Shown piece after piece: positions 7,551-17,595 of a stretch of 64,000 nt of DNA (position 1 is its first letter; every line of letters begins with the position of its first letter). The stretch covers positions 744,001 through 808,000 of the forward strand of contig NZ_QGTX01000001.1 in NCBI RefSeq assembly GCF_003182485.1. The letters are read 5' to 3'. The notes beneath the pieces are model-generated. The model saw only the letters and a list, made by a program, of their open reading frames with translations. It searched no databases and was not told the DNA's origin. Origin of the DNA: Geodermatophilus normandii (GTDB lineage Bacteria; Actinomycetota; Actinomycetes; Mycobacteriales; Geodermatophilaceae). The translations under genes and the position numbers were made by a program.

Positions 7551-9425
7551 CTACGCCACGGCCACCGGCCGGCCGAACTGGGTGCGGTACAGCTCGGCGT
7601 AGCGCCCGCCGAGGGCCAGCAGGTCCTCGTGGCGGCCGCGCTCGACCACCCGGCCGCCCTCCAGCACGAGGATGCAGTCGGCGGCGCGCACGGTCGACAG
7701 CCGGTGCGCGATGACGATCGCCGTCCGCCCCTCCAGCGCCTCGTCGAGGGCCTCCTGCACCGCGGCCTCGCTCGTCGCGTCGAGGTGGGCGGTCGCCTCG
7801 TCGAGCAGCACCACGCGCGGGCGGGCCAGCAGCAGCCGGGCGATGGTCAGCCGCTGCCGCTCGCCGCCGGAGAACCGGTAGCCGCGCTCGCCCACCACGG
7901 TGTCCAGCCCGTCGGGCAGCGCGCGGACGAGGTCGGCCAGCCGGGCGCGGGCGAGGGCGTCCCACAGGTCGTCGTCGGTCGCCTCCGGTGCGGCCAGCAG
8001 CAGGTTGTCCCGCAGCGACTCGTGGAACAGGTGCCCGTCCTGGGTCACCACGCCGACCGTGCGCCGGATCGAGGCGGCGGTCAGGTCGCGCACGTCGACC
8101 CCGCCCAGCCGCACGGCACCGGCGTCGGCGTCGTAGAGCCGCGGCACCAGCGAGGCGATCGTCGACTTGCCGGCGCCCGAGGACCCGACCAGCGCGACGA
8201 CCTGGCCCGGCTGCACGGCGAAGGACACGTCGTGCAGCACGTCGACGCCGCCCCGGCCGTCGAGCCGGGCCACGTCCTCCAGCGACGCCAGCGAGACCCG
8301 GTCGGCCGACGGGTAGGCGAAGGTGACGCCGTCGAGCTCCACCGACACCGGCCCGTCGGGGACCTCGCGGGCGTCCGGGCGCTCCCGGACCAGGGGCACG
8401 AGGTCGAGCACCTCGAAGACCCGCTCGAAGCTGACGACGGCCGAGGCGACGTCGACCCGGGCGCTGGCCAGCGCGGTCAGCGGCGCGTACAGCCGGGTGA
8501 GCAGCAGGGCCAGCGCGACGACGGCGCCCGGGTCGAGCGAGCCGGCCAGCGCGTAGGTGCCGCCCAGGCCGTAGACCAGCGCGAGCGCCAGCGCCGACAC
8601 CAGCGTGAGCGCGCTGATGAACGCCCACTGCACCATCGCCGTCCGCACGCCGACGTCGCGGACCGCGCGCGCCCGGGCGGCGAACCGGGCCGACTCGGCG
8701 TCGGGACGGCCGTAGAGCTTGACCAGCGTCGCGCCGGGCGCGGAGAAGCGCTCCGTCGTCTGACCGGTCATCGCCGCGTTGGACTCCGCGGCCACGCGCT
8801 GCAGGCCGGCCAGCTGCCGGCCGATGCGGCGCGCCGGGAGCAGGAACACCGGCAGCAGGAGCAGCGCGAGGACGGTGACCTGCCAGGACAGCGTCAGCAT
8901 CGCCGCGAGCGCGAGCAGCAGCGTGACGGTGTTGCTGACGATCCCGGACAGGGTGTCGCTGAAGGCGCGCTGGGCCCCGAGGACGTCGTTGTCCAGGCGG
9001 GACACCAGCGCGCCGGTGCGGGTCCGGGTGAAGAAGGCGACCGGCATCCGCTGCACGTGGTCGAAGACGGCGGTGCGCAGGTCGAGGATCAGCCCCTCGC
9101 CGAGCGTGGACGACAGCCACCGGCCGAGCAGGCCCAGTGCCGTCCCGGCGAGGGCGAGCCCGGCGATCAGCACGGCCAGGCCGACGACGGTGGAGGCGCT
9201 CCCGCCGCCGACGATCGTGTCCACCACCCGGCCCGCCAGCAGCGGGGTGGCCACCGCGAGCACCGCCTCGACCACGCCGACCGTCACGAAGGCGGCGATG
9301 CGACCGCGGTGTGGCCGCGCGTACGTCATCACCCGCCGCAGGGTGGCGCGGGAGATCCCGCGCCGCTCGTCGCGGGCGTGCGTGGCCCGCGAGAGCGCCG
9401 ACCACGCCGTCATCTCCATGCTCAC
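7551..9425 (-). CDS. ABC transporter, fused permease and ATPase (exporter type)
   Basis: A 624-residue half-transporter with an N-terminal six-helix membrane domain (about residues 40-330) and a C-terminal nucleotide-binding domain. The ATPase motifs are intact: Walker A GSSGAGKST near residue 413, signature SGGERQR near 517, Walker B VVLLDEATAHLD near 537, and the H-loop IAHRLSTV. It would act as a homodimer or heterodimer exporting lipids, peptides or drugs; no partner half-transporter is adjacent. An insertion-like stretch (about residues 368-385) between the domains, with SLASLEDVARLDGRGG, precedes the ATPase core. Substrate unknown. Confidence 0.9.
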   Translation of the reverse strand: MSMEMTAWSALSRATHARDERRGISRATLRRVMTYARPHRGRIAAFVTVGVVEAVLAVATPLLAGRVVDTIVGGGSASTVVGLAVLIAGLALAGTALGLLGRWLSSTLGEGLILDLRTAVFDHVQRMPVAFFTRTRTGALVSRLDNDVLGAQRAFSDTLSGIVSNTVTLLLALAAMLTLSWQVTVLALLLLPVFLLPARRIGRQLAGLQRVAAESNAAMTGQTTERFSAPGATLVKLYGRPDAESARFAARARAVRDVGVRTAMVQWAFISALTLVSALALALVYGLGGTYALAGSLDPGAVVALALLLTRLYAPLTALASARVDVASAVVSFERVFEVLDLVPLVRERPDAREVPDGPVSVELDGVTFAYPSADRVSLASLEDVARLDGRGGVDVLHDVSFAVQPGQVVALVGSSGAGKSTIASLVPRLYDADAGAVRLGGVDVRDLTAASIRRTVGVVTQDGHLFHESLRDNLLLAAPEATDDDLWDALARARLADLVRALPDGLDTVVGERGYRFSGGERQRLTIARLLLARPRVVLLDEATAHLDATSEAAVQEALDEALEGRTAIVIAHRLSTVRAADCILVLEGGRVVERGRHEDLLALGGRYAELYRTQFGRPVAVA

Positions 9426-9489
9426 GCCGCGGACGCTAGGACCTCATGCCGACTGGAGGTCAACGTCCGTGCCGATGCAGCAAGACCGG

Positions 9490-9819
9490 TCAGTCGGCGC
9501 CGAGGGCGTCGGCCACCCGGTGGTGCGCGAGGGCGTCGTCGTGCCGGCTCTGCCGCTCCAGCGTGCGCGCCAGCGCCCGGCGCGCCCACCCGTCGGCGGG
9601 GGCCAGCTCGACCAGCCGCCGCAGCGCGTCCTCCGCCCGCTGCAGCTGGGCCGAGCCGAAGTAGCTGCGCGCCAGGAGCTCCAGCGCGGCCTCGTTGCCC
9701 GGCTCGGCCGCCACGAGCGGCTCCAGGACGCGCGCGGCCTCGACGGGCTGCCCCATCGAGAAGAACAGGTCGGCGCGCAGGTACTCGGAGTGCAGGTCGG
9801 TCTCGAACGGCTGGATCAC
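9490..9819 (-). CDS. Tetratricopeptide-repeat protein
   Basis: A 109-residue protein made of about three TPR-like helical hairpins: SEYLRADLFFSMGQPVEAAR, then EPGNEAALELLARSYFGSAQ, then APADGWARRALARTLERQ. Spacing of the conserved small residues is close to 34. It is probably a protein-protein adaptor. It lies 64 bases upstream of the ABC transporter on the same strand and is divergent from the DUF4383 gene. Specific role unknown. Confidence 0.8.
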   Translation of the reverse strand: MIQPFETDLHSEYLRADLFFSMGQPVEAARVLEPLVAAEPGNEAALELLARSYFGSAQLQRAEDALRRLVELAPADGWARRALARTLERQSRHDDALAHHRVADALGAD

Positions 9820-9973
9820 GCCGGCGGAACGGCGCGCGGCCCTCCGGTCTTCCCGAGATCACGACACGCCCGGCGGTCGAACGGACGAGGAAGGACGGAA
9901 CCAACTGCATCCGGGTGCCATCGAGTTGGGAACAACCGGTGTCAGCAGTCCTCCACTCCGAGGGAGCACGACC

Positions 9974-10705
9974 ATGGCCCTGTCGCTGCACCGCCACCGG
10001 ACCGCCGACCGCGCACCGGCGACCACCCGTCCGCAGACCCCGCCGCGCGCGCCGGAGGAACCCGGCCACCGCGTCCTCGTCGTCCACCGCACCGGCGCGT
10101 TCGTCGTCGCCGGCATCATCGCCGTCTTCGGCGTCCTCGGGCTCGCCAACGGCCTGGACTTCTTCTCCACCGACGGCGAGCGCGTCCTCGGGTTGTCCTC
10201 CAACGGCCTGCTGTCGACCATCTCGCTGGTCACCGCGGCGGTGCTGGTCTTCTCCGCCTTCCGCAGCCCGCGCACGGCGTCCACCGTGATGATCGTCATC
10301 GGCGTGCTGTTCCTGGTGTCGGCGCTGGCCAACCTGGCGGTGCTCAACACCGAGCTGAACTTCCTGGCCTTCGGCCTGAGCAACGTCGGCTTCTCCGTCG
10401 TCGCCGGGCTCGTGCTGCTCTTCGTCGGCGCCTACGGCCGGGTGAGCGGCAACCTGCCGCCCGACAGCCCCTATGCCCGGGAGCGTGACGACGACGGGGT
10501 GTCGCCGGTCTCGCCCGACGAGTACCCCTCGACGCCGGCCGAGTTCGCCGCCGAGCGGGCCATGCGCGAGGCCGAGGTCGCCGTCGTCCAGCACGTGGCG
10601 TCCTTCGAGCAGCGCCGCCGGGTCGACGCGATGTCGAAGGTGCAGACCCGCAAGGAGCGCCGCGAGGTCTGGATGTCCTTCGACCGCGCCCGCCGCGACG
10701 CCTGA
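9974..10705 (+). CDS. DUF4383 family membrane protein
   Basis: A 243-residue protein with a cytoplasmic basic N terminus, four predicted membrane helices between about residues 45 and 160 (for example AFVVAGIIAVFGVLGLANGL, and FSVVAGLVLLFVGAYGRV at the end), and a charged cytoplasmic tail rich in Arg and Glu. The DLDFFS-like loop after helix 1 and overall layout match actinobacterial DUF4383 proteins, which often appear in stress regulons. The ATG at 9974 follows gggagc. Upstream at 9928-9939 is gggaacaaccgg, resembling an ECF-sigma -35 element and repeated upstream of the MFS gene. Confidence 0.75.
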   Translation: MALSLHRHRTADRAPATTRPQTPPRAPEEPGHRVLVVHRTGAFVVAGIIAVFGVLGLANGLDFFSTDGERVLGLSSNGLLSTISLVTAAVLVFSAFRSPRTASTVMIVIGVLFLVSALANLAVLNTELNFLAFGLSNVGFSVVAGLVLLFVGAYGRVSGNLPPDSPYARERDDDGVSPVSPDEYPSTPAEFAAERAMREAEVAVVQHVASFEQRRRVDAMSKVQTRKERREVWMSFDRARRDA

Positions 10706-10732
10706 CCCCGCGGGGACCGGCACGATGCCCGC

Positions 10733-11674
10733 GTGACCGTCCCCTTCTCGTCCTGGCCCACCCCGCTGCACCCGGCGCCGCGGCTGTCCGCGGCGCTGGG
10801 TCTCGCGCCCGGCGACCTCGCCGTCAAGCGCGACGACCTCACCGACCTCGGCGGCGGCAACAAGGTGCGCAAGCTCGAGCACCTGGTCGCCGAGGCGCTG
10901 GCCGCCGGTGCCACCGTCCTGGTCACCTCGGGCGGCGTGCAGAGCAACCACGCGCGGATGACCGCCGCGGCCGCCGCCCGGCTGGGCCTGCGCGCCGTCC
11001 TCGTCCTCGGCGGGACCCCTGCTGCGGACCGGCCCGGCAACCTCGCCCTCGACGCGGCGCTCGGCGCCCGCGTCGTCGTGGTGCCCGACCCGGCCGGCGT
11101 CGGGGAGCGGGTGGCATCGGTCGTGGAGGAGCTGCGGGCCGACGGCGAGGTGCCCGCCGTCCTGCCGCTCGGCGGCTCGTCGGTGACCGGCGCACGCGGC
11201 TACCTCGCCTGCGCGGCCGAGCTGCAGGAGCAGGCGCCCGGTGCGCGGCACGTCGTCGTCGCGGTCGGCTCGGGCGGCACGATGGCCGGGCTGGTCGCCG
11301 GGCTCGGCGCGGACCGGGTGCTCGGCGTGGACGTCGGCGCCGTGCCCGACCCGGCCGAGCGGGTGGCCGGCCTGGTGACGGCGCTCGGCGGGTCGCCCGG
11401 GGCGCTGCGGCTGCGCCGGGACCAGGTGGGCGACGGGTACGGCGCCCGTACCGACGCCGCGGTCACCGCGCTGGGCACCGCCGCCCGCACCGAGGCGCTG
11501 CTGCTCGACCCCGTCTACACCGCCAAGGCGCTGGCCGGGCTCGCCGCCGCGGTGGCCGACGGCTCGGTCCGGCCCGGCGAGCCGACGGTGTTCGTGCACA
11601 CCGGCGGGCTGCCGGGGCTCTTCGGGCACCCGCTGGCCGCCGAGCTGGCCGCCGGGGTCCTGGCGCCGTCGTAG
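10733..11674 (+). CDS. PLP-dependent D-cysteine desulfhydrase / ACC deaminase family enzyme
   Basis: A 313-residue fold-type II PLP enzyme. The PLP lysine lies in GGGNKVRKLEHL (K44), and the cofactor phosphate/substrate loop is SGGVQSNHAR at about residues 66-75; a glycine-rich GSGGTMAGLVAGL segment follows near residue 182. These match the ACC deaminase/D-cysteine desulfhydrase group; most bacterial members without the diagnostic ACC-deaminase tyrosines act on D-cysteine or related D-amino acids, so the exact substrate is uncertain. It begins at a GTG and ends 13 bases before cobG. Confidence 0.85.
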   Translation: MTVPFSSWPTPLHPAPRLSAALGLAPGDLAVKRDDLTDLGGGNKVRKLEHLVAEALAAGATVLVTSGGVQSNHARMTAAAAARLGLRAVLVLGGTPAADRPGNLALDAALGARVVVVPDPAGVGERVASVVEELRADGEVPAVLPLGGSSVTGARGYLACAAELQEQAPGARHVVVAVGSGGTMAGLVAGLGADRVLGVDVGAVPDPAERVAGLVTALGGSPGALRLRRDQVGDGYGARTDAAVTALGTAARTEALLLDPVYTAKALAGLAAAVADGSVRPGEPTVFVHTGGLPGLFGHPLAAELAAGVLAPS

Positions 11675-11687
11675 CCTCGCGGGCGCG

Positions 11688-12845
11688 ATGACCACCGCCC
11701 GACTCCGCCCCGACGCCTGCCCCGGCGCCCTCCAGACGCACCCCGCCGCCGACGGGGAGCTCGCCCGCGTGCGGGTGACCGGCGGCCTGCTGACCGCCGT
11801 GCAGCTGCGCGCGCTCGCCGCCGCGGCGCGCGACCTCGGCGACGGCGCGCTGGAGATGACCAGCCGGGGCAACCTGCAGCTGCGCGGCCTGGCGCCCGGC
11901 GCCGCCCGCGACCTCGGCGACCGGCTGGCCGCGGCCGGCCTGCTGCCCAGCGAGACGCACGAGCGGGTGCGCAACGTGCTGGCCAGTGCGCTCAGCGGCC
12001 GCGCCGGGGGGCTGCTCGACGCCCGCCCGTGGGTGGCCGCGCTCGACGCCGGCCTGTGCGCCGACCCCGCCCTGGCCGCGCTGCCCGGCCGCTACCTCGC
12101 CACGCTCGACGACGGCCGCGGCGACGTGTCCGGCCTCGGCGGCGACGTCGGCCTGCTCGCGCTGTCGCCGTCGTCGGTGGCGCTGCTGCTCGCCGGCGAG
12201 GACAGCGGGCTGCGCGCCGGCCCCTCCGACGCCGTCGGCCTGCTGCTGGCCGCCACCCGCGCGTTCCTCGCCGAGCGCGACGCCCGGGGCGGCACCGCCT
12301 GGCGGCTGGCCGAGCTCGACGACGGCGTCGCCCGCGTCGCGGCGCGGCTGGACGGTGCCCGCTCCGCGCCGGTCGCCGTCCCGCCCGCGCCGGACACCGG
12401 CCCGGTCGGCGCGGAGACCCAGGCCGACGGGCGGACGGCGCTCGTCGGCGTCGTCCCGCTCGGCCGGGTCACCGCCGGCCAGGCCGACCTGCTCGCCTCG
12501 CTCACCGGGGAGGTCCAGCTGACGCCGTGGCGCAGCGTCGTGGTGCCCGACCTCGCCGAGGACCGCGTGGACGACGCCGCCGTCGACCTCCACCGCACCG
12601 GGATGGTGTTCGACGCCGCCAGCCCGTGGGTGCGGGTGACCTCGTGCGCCGGCCGGCCCGGGTGTGCGAGGTCGCGGGCCGACGTGCGCGCCGACGCCGC
12701 CGCCGCGGTCGCGTCCGGGGCGGTGCCCGAGGGCTCCCGCGTGCACTGGGCCGGGTGCGAGCGCCGCTGCGGCCGGCCGCGCGGCGACGTCCTCGACGTC
12801 GTCGCCACACCGGCCGGCTACCGCGTCGCTCAGTCCTCCGGGTAG
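11688..12845 (+). CDS. cobG: Precorrin-3B synthase CobG
   Basis: CobG hydroxylates C20 of precorrin-3A and forms the gamma-lactone using molecular oxygen; it is the marker enzyme of the aerobic B12 route. The 385-residue product resembles a nitrite/sulphite reductase half: an early LEMTSRGNLQLRGL segment (about residues 56-69) and C-terminal iron-sulphur/sirohaem ligands in SCAGRPGC (near residues 320 and 326) and GCERRC (near 357 and 361). The 3' end overlaps the convergent glgC by 16 bases. It is separated from cobH by glgC rather than lying in one operon. Confidence 0.9.
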   Translation: MTTARLRPDACPGALQTHPAADGELARVRVTGGLLTAVQLRALAAAARDLGDGALEMTSRGNLQLRGLAPGAARDLGDRLAAAGLLPSETHERVRNVLASALSGRAGGLLDARPWVAALDAGLCADPALAALPGRYLATLDDGRGDVSGLGGDVGLLALSPSSVALLLAGEDSGLRAGPSDAVGLLLAATRAFLAERDARGGTAWRLAELDDGVARVAARLDGARSAPVAVPPAPDTGPVGAETQADGRTALVGVVPLGRVTAGQADLLASLTGEVQLTPWRSVVVPDLAEDRVDDAAVDLHRTGMVFDAASPWVRVTSCAGRPGCARSRADVRADAAAAVASGAVPEGSRVHWAGCERRCGRPRGDVLDVVATPAGYRVAQSSG

Positions 12846-13999
12846 CGCGCGCCCGCGGCGACCTCGGTGCCCTCGGCGACGGCCACCGCCCGGCCGACCA
12901 GCGTGACGTCCCCCTCGCCGCCCACGGTGGCGCCCCGGCCGACGTCGACCCGGTCGTCGACCACCGAGCGGGTCACCGTCGCCCCCGAGCGCACCCGCAC
13001 GCCGGGCAGCAGCACCGAGTCGACGACGGTCGCCCCGGCCTCCACCACCACGCCCGGCGAGATCACCGAGCCGCGCACGTCGCCGGAGACCCGGGTACCG
13101 CCGGAGAGCAGGCTGTTCTCGATCTGGCCGTCGTCGAGCACCCGCGCCGCGCTGTGCCGGCCGCCGCGGGTGTGGATCGGCCACGCGGGGTCGTCGAGGT
13201 CGATCGGCGGCTCCTCGGACAGGAACTCCTGGTGGGCCTCCCAGTACGACTCGACCGTGCCGACGTCGCGCCAGTAGCCCTCCAGCGGGTACGCCCGGGC
13301 CAGCCCGTCGCGCGTCTGGGCGGGCAGCAGGTGGCTGCCGAGGTCCTCGAGCCCCTCCTCGCCCACCTCCGACCGCAGCTGCTCGAGCCGGTCGAGCGTG
13401 GGGCCGGGGGTGAACACGAACACCTCGTTGGTGGCCGTGGTGGTCGCCGGCTCGTCGGGCTTGTAGGCGTAGCCGGTGACCCGGTCGCCGTCGACCTCGA
13501 CGATGCCGTAGCGGGCGGCGTCGTCGGCGGCGACCTCGGTGGTCACCATCGTCACCTCGGCCCCCGACTGCAGGTGCGCCTCGGCGACCTCCCGGTAGTC
13601 GAGCTCGTAGACGGCGTCGGAGCTGACCACCACCAGCGCGTCGGCGCCGAACCCGCGGATGAGCTCGGCCTGGCGCCACAGCGAGTTCGCCGTCCCGGTG
13701 TTCCACCCGCCCCGCTCGGTCCCCTGGAACGGCGGCAGGGTCATCAGCCCCCCGCTGGTGCGGTCGAGGTCCCACGGCCGGCCGTTGGCCAGGTGGTCGG
13801 CCAGTGACGTCGGGTGCTGCTGGATCGACACCCACACGTCGGGGATCCCGGAGTGCTGGCAGTTGCTCAGCGGGAAGTCGATCAGCCGGTAGACGCCGGC
13901 GAAGGGGACGGCGGGCTTGGCGCGGTGCTCGGTGAGCAGCTGGAGGCGGCCACCGGCGCCACCGGCCAGCACGAGGACGAGCAGACGGGGAAGGGCCAT
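12830..13999 (-). CDS. glgC: Glucose-1-phosphate adenylyltransferase (ADP-glucose pyrophosphorylase)
   Basis: GlgC makes ADP-glucose from ATP and glucose-1-phosphate for glycogen or related glucan synthesis. The 389-residue protein has an N-terminal nucleotidyltransferase domain with [20 protein letters not shown] (the glycine-rich signature) at about residues 11-30 and [11 protein letters not shown], then GTANSLWRQ and [16 protein letters not shown], followed by a C-terminal left-handed beta-helix of hexapeptide-like repeats (for example [19 protein letters not shown]). It is unrelated to B12 and sits between cobG and cobH, overlapping cobG tail-to-tail by 16 bases. Confidence 0.9.
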   Translation of the reverse strand: MALPRLLVLVLAGGAGGRLQLLTEHRAKPAVPFAGVYRLIDFPLSNCQHSGIPDVWVSIQQHPTSLADHLANGRPWDLDRTSGGLMTLPPFQGTERGGWNTGTANSLWRQAELIRGFGADALVVVSSDAVYELDYREVAEAHLQSGAEVTMVTTEVAADDAARYGIVEVDGDRVTGYAYKPDEPATTTATNEVFVFTPGPTLDRLEQLRSEVGEEGLEDLGSHLLPAQTRDGLARAYPLEGYWRDVGTVESYWEAHQEFLSEEPPIDLDDPAWPIHTRGGRHSAARVLDDGQIENSLLSGGTRVSGDVRGSVISPGVVVEAGATVVDSVLLPGVRVRSGATVTRSVVDDRVDVGRGATVGGEGDVTLVGRAVAVAEGTEVAAGARYPED

Positions 14000-14043
14000 G
14001 CTGCCCGGCTACCCCGCCGCGGCGGCCCGTAGCCTCCACGGCG

Positions 14044-14664
14044 ATGTACGAGTACGAGAAGGACGGCGCCGAGATCTACCGGCAGTCGTTCGCGACGATC
14101 CGCGCCGAGGCGGATCTCACCGGCCTGCCCGAGGACCTCGCGCGGGTGGTGGTCCGCATGATCCACGCCTGCGGCCAGGTCGACCTGGCCGCCGACGTCG
14201 CGGCCGGCCCCGACGTCGTCCGGCGTGCCCGCGAGGCCCTCGACGCCGGCGCCCCGGTGCTGTGCGACGCGCAGATGGTCGCCTCGGGCGTCACCCGGCG
14301 CCGGCTGCCCAAGGACAACGACGTCGTCTGCACCTTGGACGACCCGCGGGTCGCGGGCCTGGCCGCCGACCTCGGCACCACCCGCACCGCCGCGGCGCTG
14401 GAGCTGTGGCGCGACCGGCTCGGCGGCGCCGTGGTGGCCATCGGCAACGCGCCCACCGCGCTGTTCCACCTGCTCGAGATGGTCGCCGCCGGCGCCCCGC
14501 GCCCGGCCGCCGTCCTCGGGATCCCGGTCGGCTTCATCGGCGCCGCGGAGTCCAAGGAGGCGCTCGCCGCCTCCGACCTGGACTTCCTCGTGGTGCGCGG
14601 CCGGCGGGGCGGCAGCGCGATCACCGCGGCGGCCGTCAACGCGATCGCGAGCGACGTCGAGTGA
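14044..14664 (+). CDS. cobH: Precorrin-8X methylmutase CobH
   Basis: CobH moves the C11 methyl to C12, converting precorrin-8X to hydrogenobyrinic acid. The 206-residue length fits. The catalytic histidine is H41 in RMIHACGQ, and conserved blocks [20 protein letters not shown] and [14 protein letters not shown] follow. Starts with ATG ([12 protein letters not shown], a typical CobH N terminus) and ends overlapping the GTG of cobIJ by GTGA, so the two genes form a coupled pair. Confidence 0.93.
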   Translation: MYEYEKDGAEIYRQSFATIRAEADLTGLPEDLARVVVRMIHACGQVDLAADVAAGPDVVRRAREALDAGAPVLCDAQMVASGVTRRRLPKDNDVVCTLDDPRVAGLAADLGTTRTAAALELWRDRLGGAVVAIGNAPTALFHLLEMVAAGAPRPAAVLGIPVGFIGAAESKEALAASDLDFLVVRGRRGGSAITAAAVNAIASDVE

Positions 14665-16154
14665 CCGGGCGGCTGTACGGCGTCGGGCTGGGGCCCGGCG
14701 ACCCCGAGCTGGTCACGGTCAAGGCCGCCCGGCTGATCGGCGCCGCCGACGTCGTCGCCTTCCACGCCGCGCGGCACGGCCGCTCGGTGGCCCGCGCGCT
14801 GGCCGCGCCCTACCTGCGCGAGGGGCAGGTCGAGGAGCTGCTGGTCTACCCGGTGACCACCGAGACCCCCGACCACCCCGGCGGCTACCAGGGCGCCATC
14901 GACGAGTTCTACGAGGCCGCCGCCGCCCGGCTGGCCGCGCACCTCGACGCCGGCCGCGACGTCGTCGTGCTCGCCGAGGGGGACCCGTTCTTCTACGGCT
15001 CCTACATGCACATGCACAAGCGGCTCGCGCACCGCTACCCGACCGAGGTGGTGCCCGGCGTGACCAGCGTCAGCGGCGCCGCGGCGGTGGTCGGGCGGCC
15101 GCTGGTGGAGCGCGACGAGGTGCTCACCGTGCTGCCCGGCACCCTGCCCGCCGAGGAGCTGGCCGAGTGGCTGGCCACCACCGACTCCGCCGCGGTGGTG
15201 AAGCTCGGCCGCACCTTCGGCCGGGTGCGCGAGGCGTTCGACGCCGCCGGCGTCCTCGACCGCGCGCTCTACGTGGAGCGGGCCACCACCGACCGGCAGC
15301 GGGTCGCCCCGCTGGCCGACGTCGACCCGGACACCGTGCCGTACTTCTCGCTGGCGCTGCTGCCCTCGCCGCTCACCGGGCCGGGGAACCCGCCCGTCGC
15401 GGAGGAGCCCGCGGTGCGGGTCGGCGAGGTGGTCGTCGTGGGCCTCGGCCCCGGCGCGCGGGGGTGGACGACGCCGGAGGTCGCCGACGCCCTCGCCTGC
15501 GCCGACGACCTGGTGGGCTACGGCCCCTACCTCGACCGCGTGCCGGCCAACCCGCGCCAGACCCGGCACCCCAGCGACAACCGGGTGGAGGCCGAGCGGG
15601 CCGCGCACGCCCTGGAGCTGGCCCGGTCCGGACGGCGGGTCGCGGTCGTCTCCAGCGGCGACCCCGGCGTCTTCGCGATGGCCGCCGCGGTGCTCGAGGT
15701 GGCCGCCCGGCCCGAGCACGCCGGCGTGCGGGTGCGGGTGCTGCCCGGGCTGACCGCGGCGCAGGCCGTGGCCTCCCGCGTCGGTGCGCCGCTGGGCCAC
15801 GACTTCGCCGTGATCAGCCTCTCCGACGTGCTGAAGCCGCTCGACGTCGTCCTCGACCGGCTGCGGTCGGCGGCGGCGGCCGACCTGGTCCTCGCCCTCT
15901 ACAACCCGCGGTCGAGGGCGCGCCCGCACCAGCTGGCCAAGGCCCTCGACGTGCTGCGCGAGGTGCGCGAGCCGGAGACGGTGCTCGTCGTCGGCCGCGA
16001 CGTCGGCGGGCCGGAGGAGGAGGTCCGGGTGACCACGCTCGGCGACCTCGACCCGGAGACGGTGGACATGCGGTGCCTGCTGATCGTCGGGTCCTCCCAG
16101 ACCCGGGTGGCGCCGTCCGGGCAGGTGTACACGCCGCGGCGCCATCCCGGCTGA
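14661..16154 (+). CDS. cobIJ: Fused precorrin-2 C20- and precorrin-3B C17-methyltransferase CobIJ
   Basis: A 497-residue protein with two SAM-dependent tetrapyrrole methylase domains. The N-terminal CobI domain (about 1-245) begins [20 protein letters not shown] and has [16 protein letters not shown]; it methylates C20 of precorrin-2. The C-terminal CobJ domain (about 255-490) begins [18 protein letters not shown] and has [15 protein letters not shown]; it methylates C17 with ring contraction. The linker is Pro/Glu-rich ([15 protein letters not shown]). The same fusion is known from mycobacteria and other actinobacteria. GTG start overlaps the cobH stop. Confidence 0.93.
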   Translation: MTGRLYGVGLGPGDPELVTVKAARLIGAADVVAFHAARHGRSVARALAAPYLREGQVEELLVYPVTTETPDHPGGYQGAIDEFYEAAAARLAAHLDAGRDVVVLAEGDPFFYGSYMHMHKRLAHRYPTEVVPGVTSVSGAAAVVGRPLVERDEVLTVLPGTLPAEELAEWLATTDSAAVVKLGRTFGRVREAFDAAGVLDRALYVERATTDRQRVAPLADVDPDTVPYFSLALLPSPLTGPGNPPVAEEPAVRVGEVVVVGLGPGARGWTTPEVADALACADDLVGYGPYLDRVPANPRQTRHPSDNRVEAERAAHALELARSGRRVAVVSSGDPGVFAMAAAVLEVAARPEHAGVRVRVLPGLTAAQAVASRVGAPLGHDFAVISLSDVLKPLDVVLDRLRSAAAADLVLALYNPRSRARPHQLAKALDVLREVREPETVLVVGRDVGGPEEEVRVTTLGDLDPETVDMRCLLIVGSSQTRVAPSGQVYTPRRHPG

Positions 16155-16203
16155 CATCCCGTTGCGGGGAACAACCGGCCCGCGGGGCGGCTTGCCACCA
16201 TGC

Positions 16204-17427
16204 GTGCCCCGACTCCCCCGCCCGCTCTCGTTCTGGTCGGTGGCCGGACTCCTCGTGCTGGTGCTGGCCGCCTCCGGTGTCCCGTCGCCGCTCTACCGCG
16301 TCTACCAGGAGCAGTTCGGGTTCGGCTCCGGCGTCCTGACGCTGGTGTTCGGCATCTACGCCCTCGCGCTGCTGGCCGCGCTGCTCGTGGTGGGCAGCCT
16401 GTCCGACCACGTCGGGCGGCGGCCGGTCCTGGCCGGGGCGCTGCTGCTGCAGGCGGTCGCGATGGTGGTCTTCCTCGCCGCCGACGGCGTGGGCTGGCTG
16501 CTGGCCGCCCGCGTGCTGCAGGGGCTGTCCACGGGTGCGCTGACCGGCTCGCTGGGTGCGGCCCTGCTCGACCTGCAGCGCCGCGACCGCCCGCTCGGCG
16601 CGCTGCTCAACAGCGTCTCGCCCGGCCTCGGCCTGTCCCTCGGTGCCGTCGGCGCGGGGCTGGCCATCGAGACCATCGTCAGCCCGACGCCGTGGGTGTT
16701 CGGCGTCCTGACCGTCGTGTTCGTGCTCGGCTCCGTCGTGGCCTGGGCGCTGCCGGAGACCTCCCCGCGGCTGCCCGGCGCGCTGGCCTCGCTGCGCCCC
16801 CGCGTCGAGGTGCCCCGGCCGCAGCGGCGGGCGTTCCTCGTGGCCACCCCGGCGCTGGTCGCGCTGTGGGCGATGGGCGGGCTGGTGCTCTCCCTCGGCC
16901 CGTCGCTGACCGCCGGGGTCTTCGGCGTCGACGACCACCTGGTCGGGAGCCTGCTGATCCTGTGCATGCAGGGCTCGGCGGCCGTCGGCGGCCTGCTGGC
17001 GCGCGACCTCGCCCCGCGCCGGGCCATGGGCGGTGGCTGCCTGGTGTTCGCCACCGCCGTCGTCGGCCTGCTGGTCGCGCTGGTCACCGGCACGCTCTGG
17101 CTGTTCTTCGTCGCCGCCGGGGTGGCCGGCCTCGGTTTCGGCGCGGCCTTCTTCGGCTCCGTGGCCACCGTGACCGCGGGCGTCTCGCCGGGCCACCGTG
17201 CGGGCCTGCTGTCGAGCGTCTTCGTCGTCGGCTACCTCGCCTTCAGCATCCCGGCCATCGTCGCCGGCCTGGCGGTGAACACGCTCGGGCTGCGGGCGGT
17301 CGCGGAGGTCTACGGCGTGGTCGTCATCGCGCTCGCGGTGGTCGCCGCGGTGGGGCTGCGGCTGTCCCGCCCCCGGCGGTCGGCCGCCGTCACGGCCCAG
17401 GAGCCCGCGGAGTCGCTCGCGGCCTGA
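16204..17427 (+). CDS. Major facilitator superfamily transporter
   Basis: A 407-residue protein with about 12 membrane helices. It has MFS signatures: the loop 2-3 motif VGSLSDHVGRRPVLAG near residue 70 and VLQGLSTGALTGSLGAAL near helix 4-5, typical of drug or sugar exporters. The substrate is not evident. I place the start at GTG 16204; an upstream TTG (16192) or the frame edge at 16162 are possible, but the latter would include the gggaacaaccgg sequence at 16168-16179 that looks like a promoter element. It follows cobIJ by about 50 bases and could be read through from it. Confidence 0.83.
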   Translation: MPRLPRPLSFWSVAGLLVLVLAASGVPSPLYRVYQEQFGFGSGVLTLVFGIYALALLAALLVVGSLSDHVGRRPVLAGALLLQAVAMVVFLAADGVGWLLAARVLQGLSTGALTGSLGAALLDLQRRDRPLGALLNSVSPGLGLSLGAVGAGLAIETIVSPTPWVFGVLTVVFVLGSVVAWALPETSPRLPGALASLRPRVEVPRPQRRAFLVATPALVALWAMGGLVLSLGPSLTAGVFGVDDHLVGSLLILCMQGSAAVGGLLARDLAPRRAMGGGCLVFATAVVGLLVALVTGTLWLFFVAAGVAGLGFGAAFFGSVATVTAGVSPGHRAGLLSSVFVVGYLAFSIPAIVAGLAVNTLGLRAVAEVYGVVVIALAVVAAVGLRLSRPRRSAAVTAQEPAESLAA

Positions 17428-17595
17428 CCCGGCTCGCTGCCCGGCCGCGTTCCCGCCGCCGCCTCCGACGGCACGTCGCCGTCCAGCCGTCGTCGCACCG
17501 ACGCGCCTCCCGAGCTGTTGGTGGTCTGTCGTGGCTTCGTCCATCGCAGCTCGAGGTGGGCGTCTCGGGCCGGCGCGCCGGGTGTCGCCTGACCG

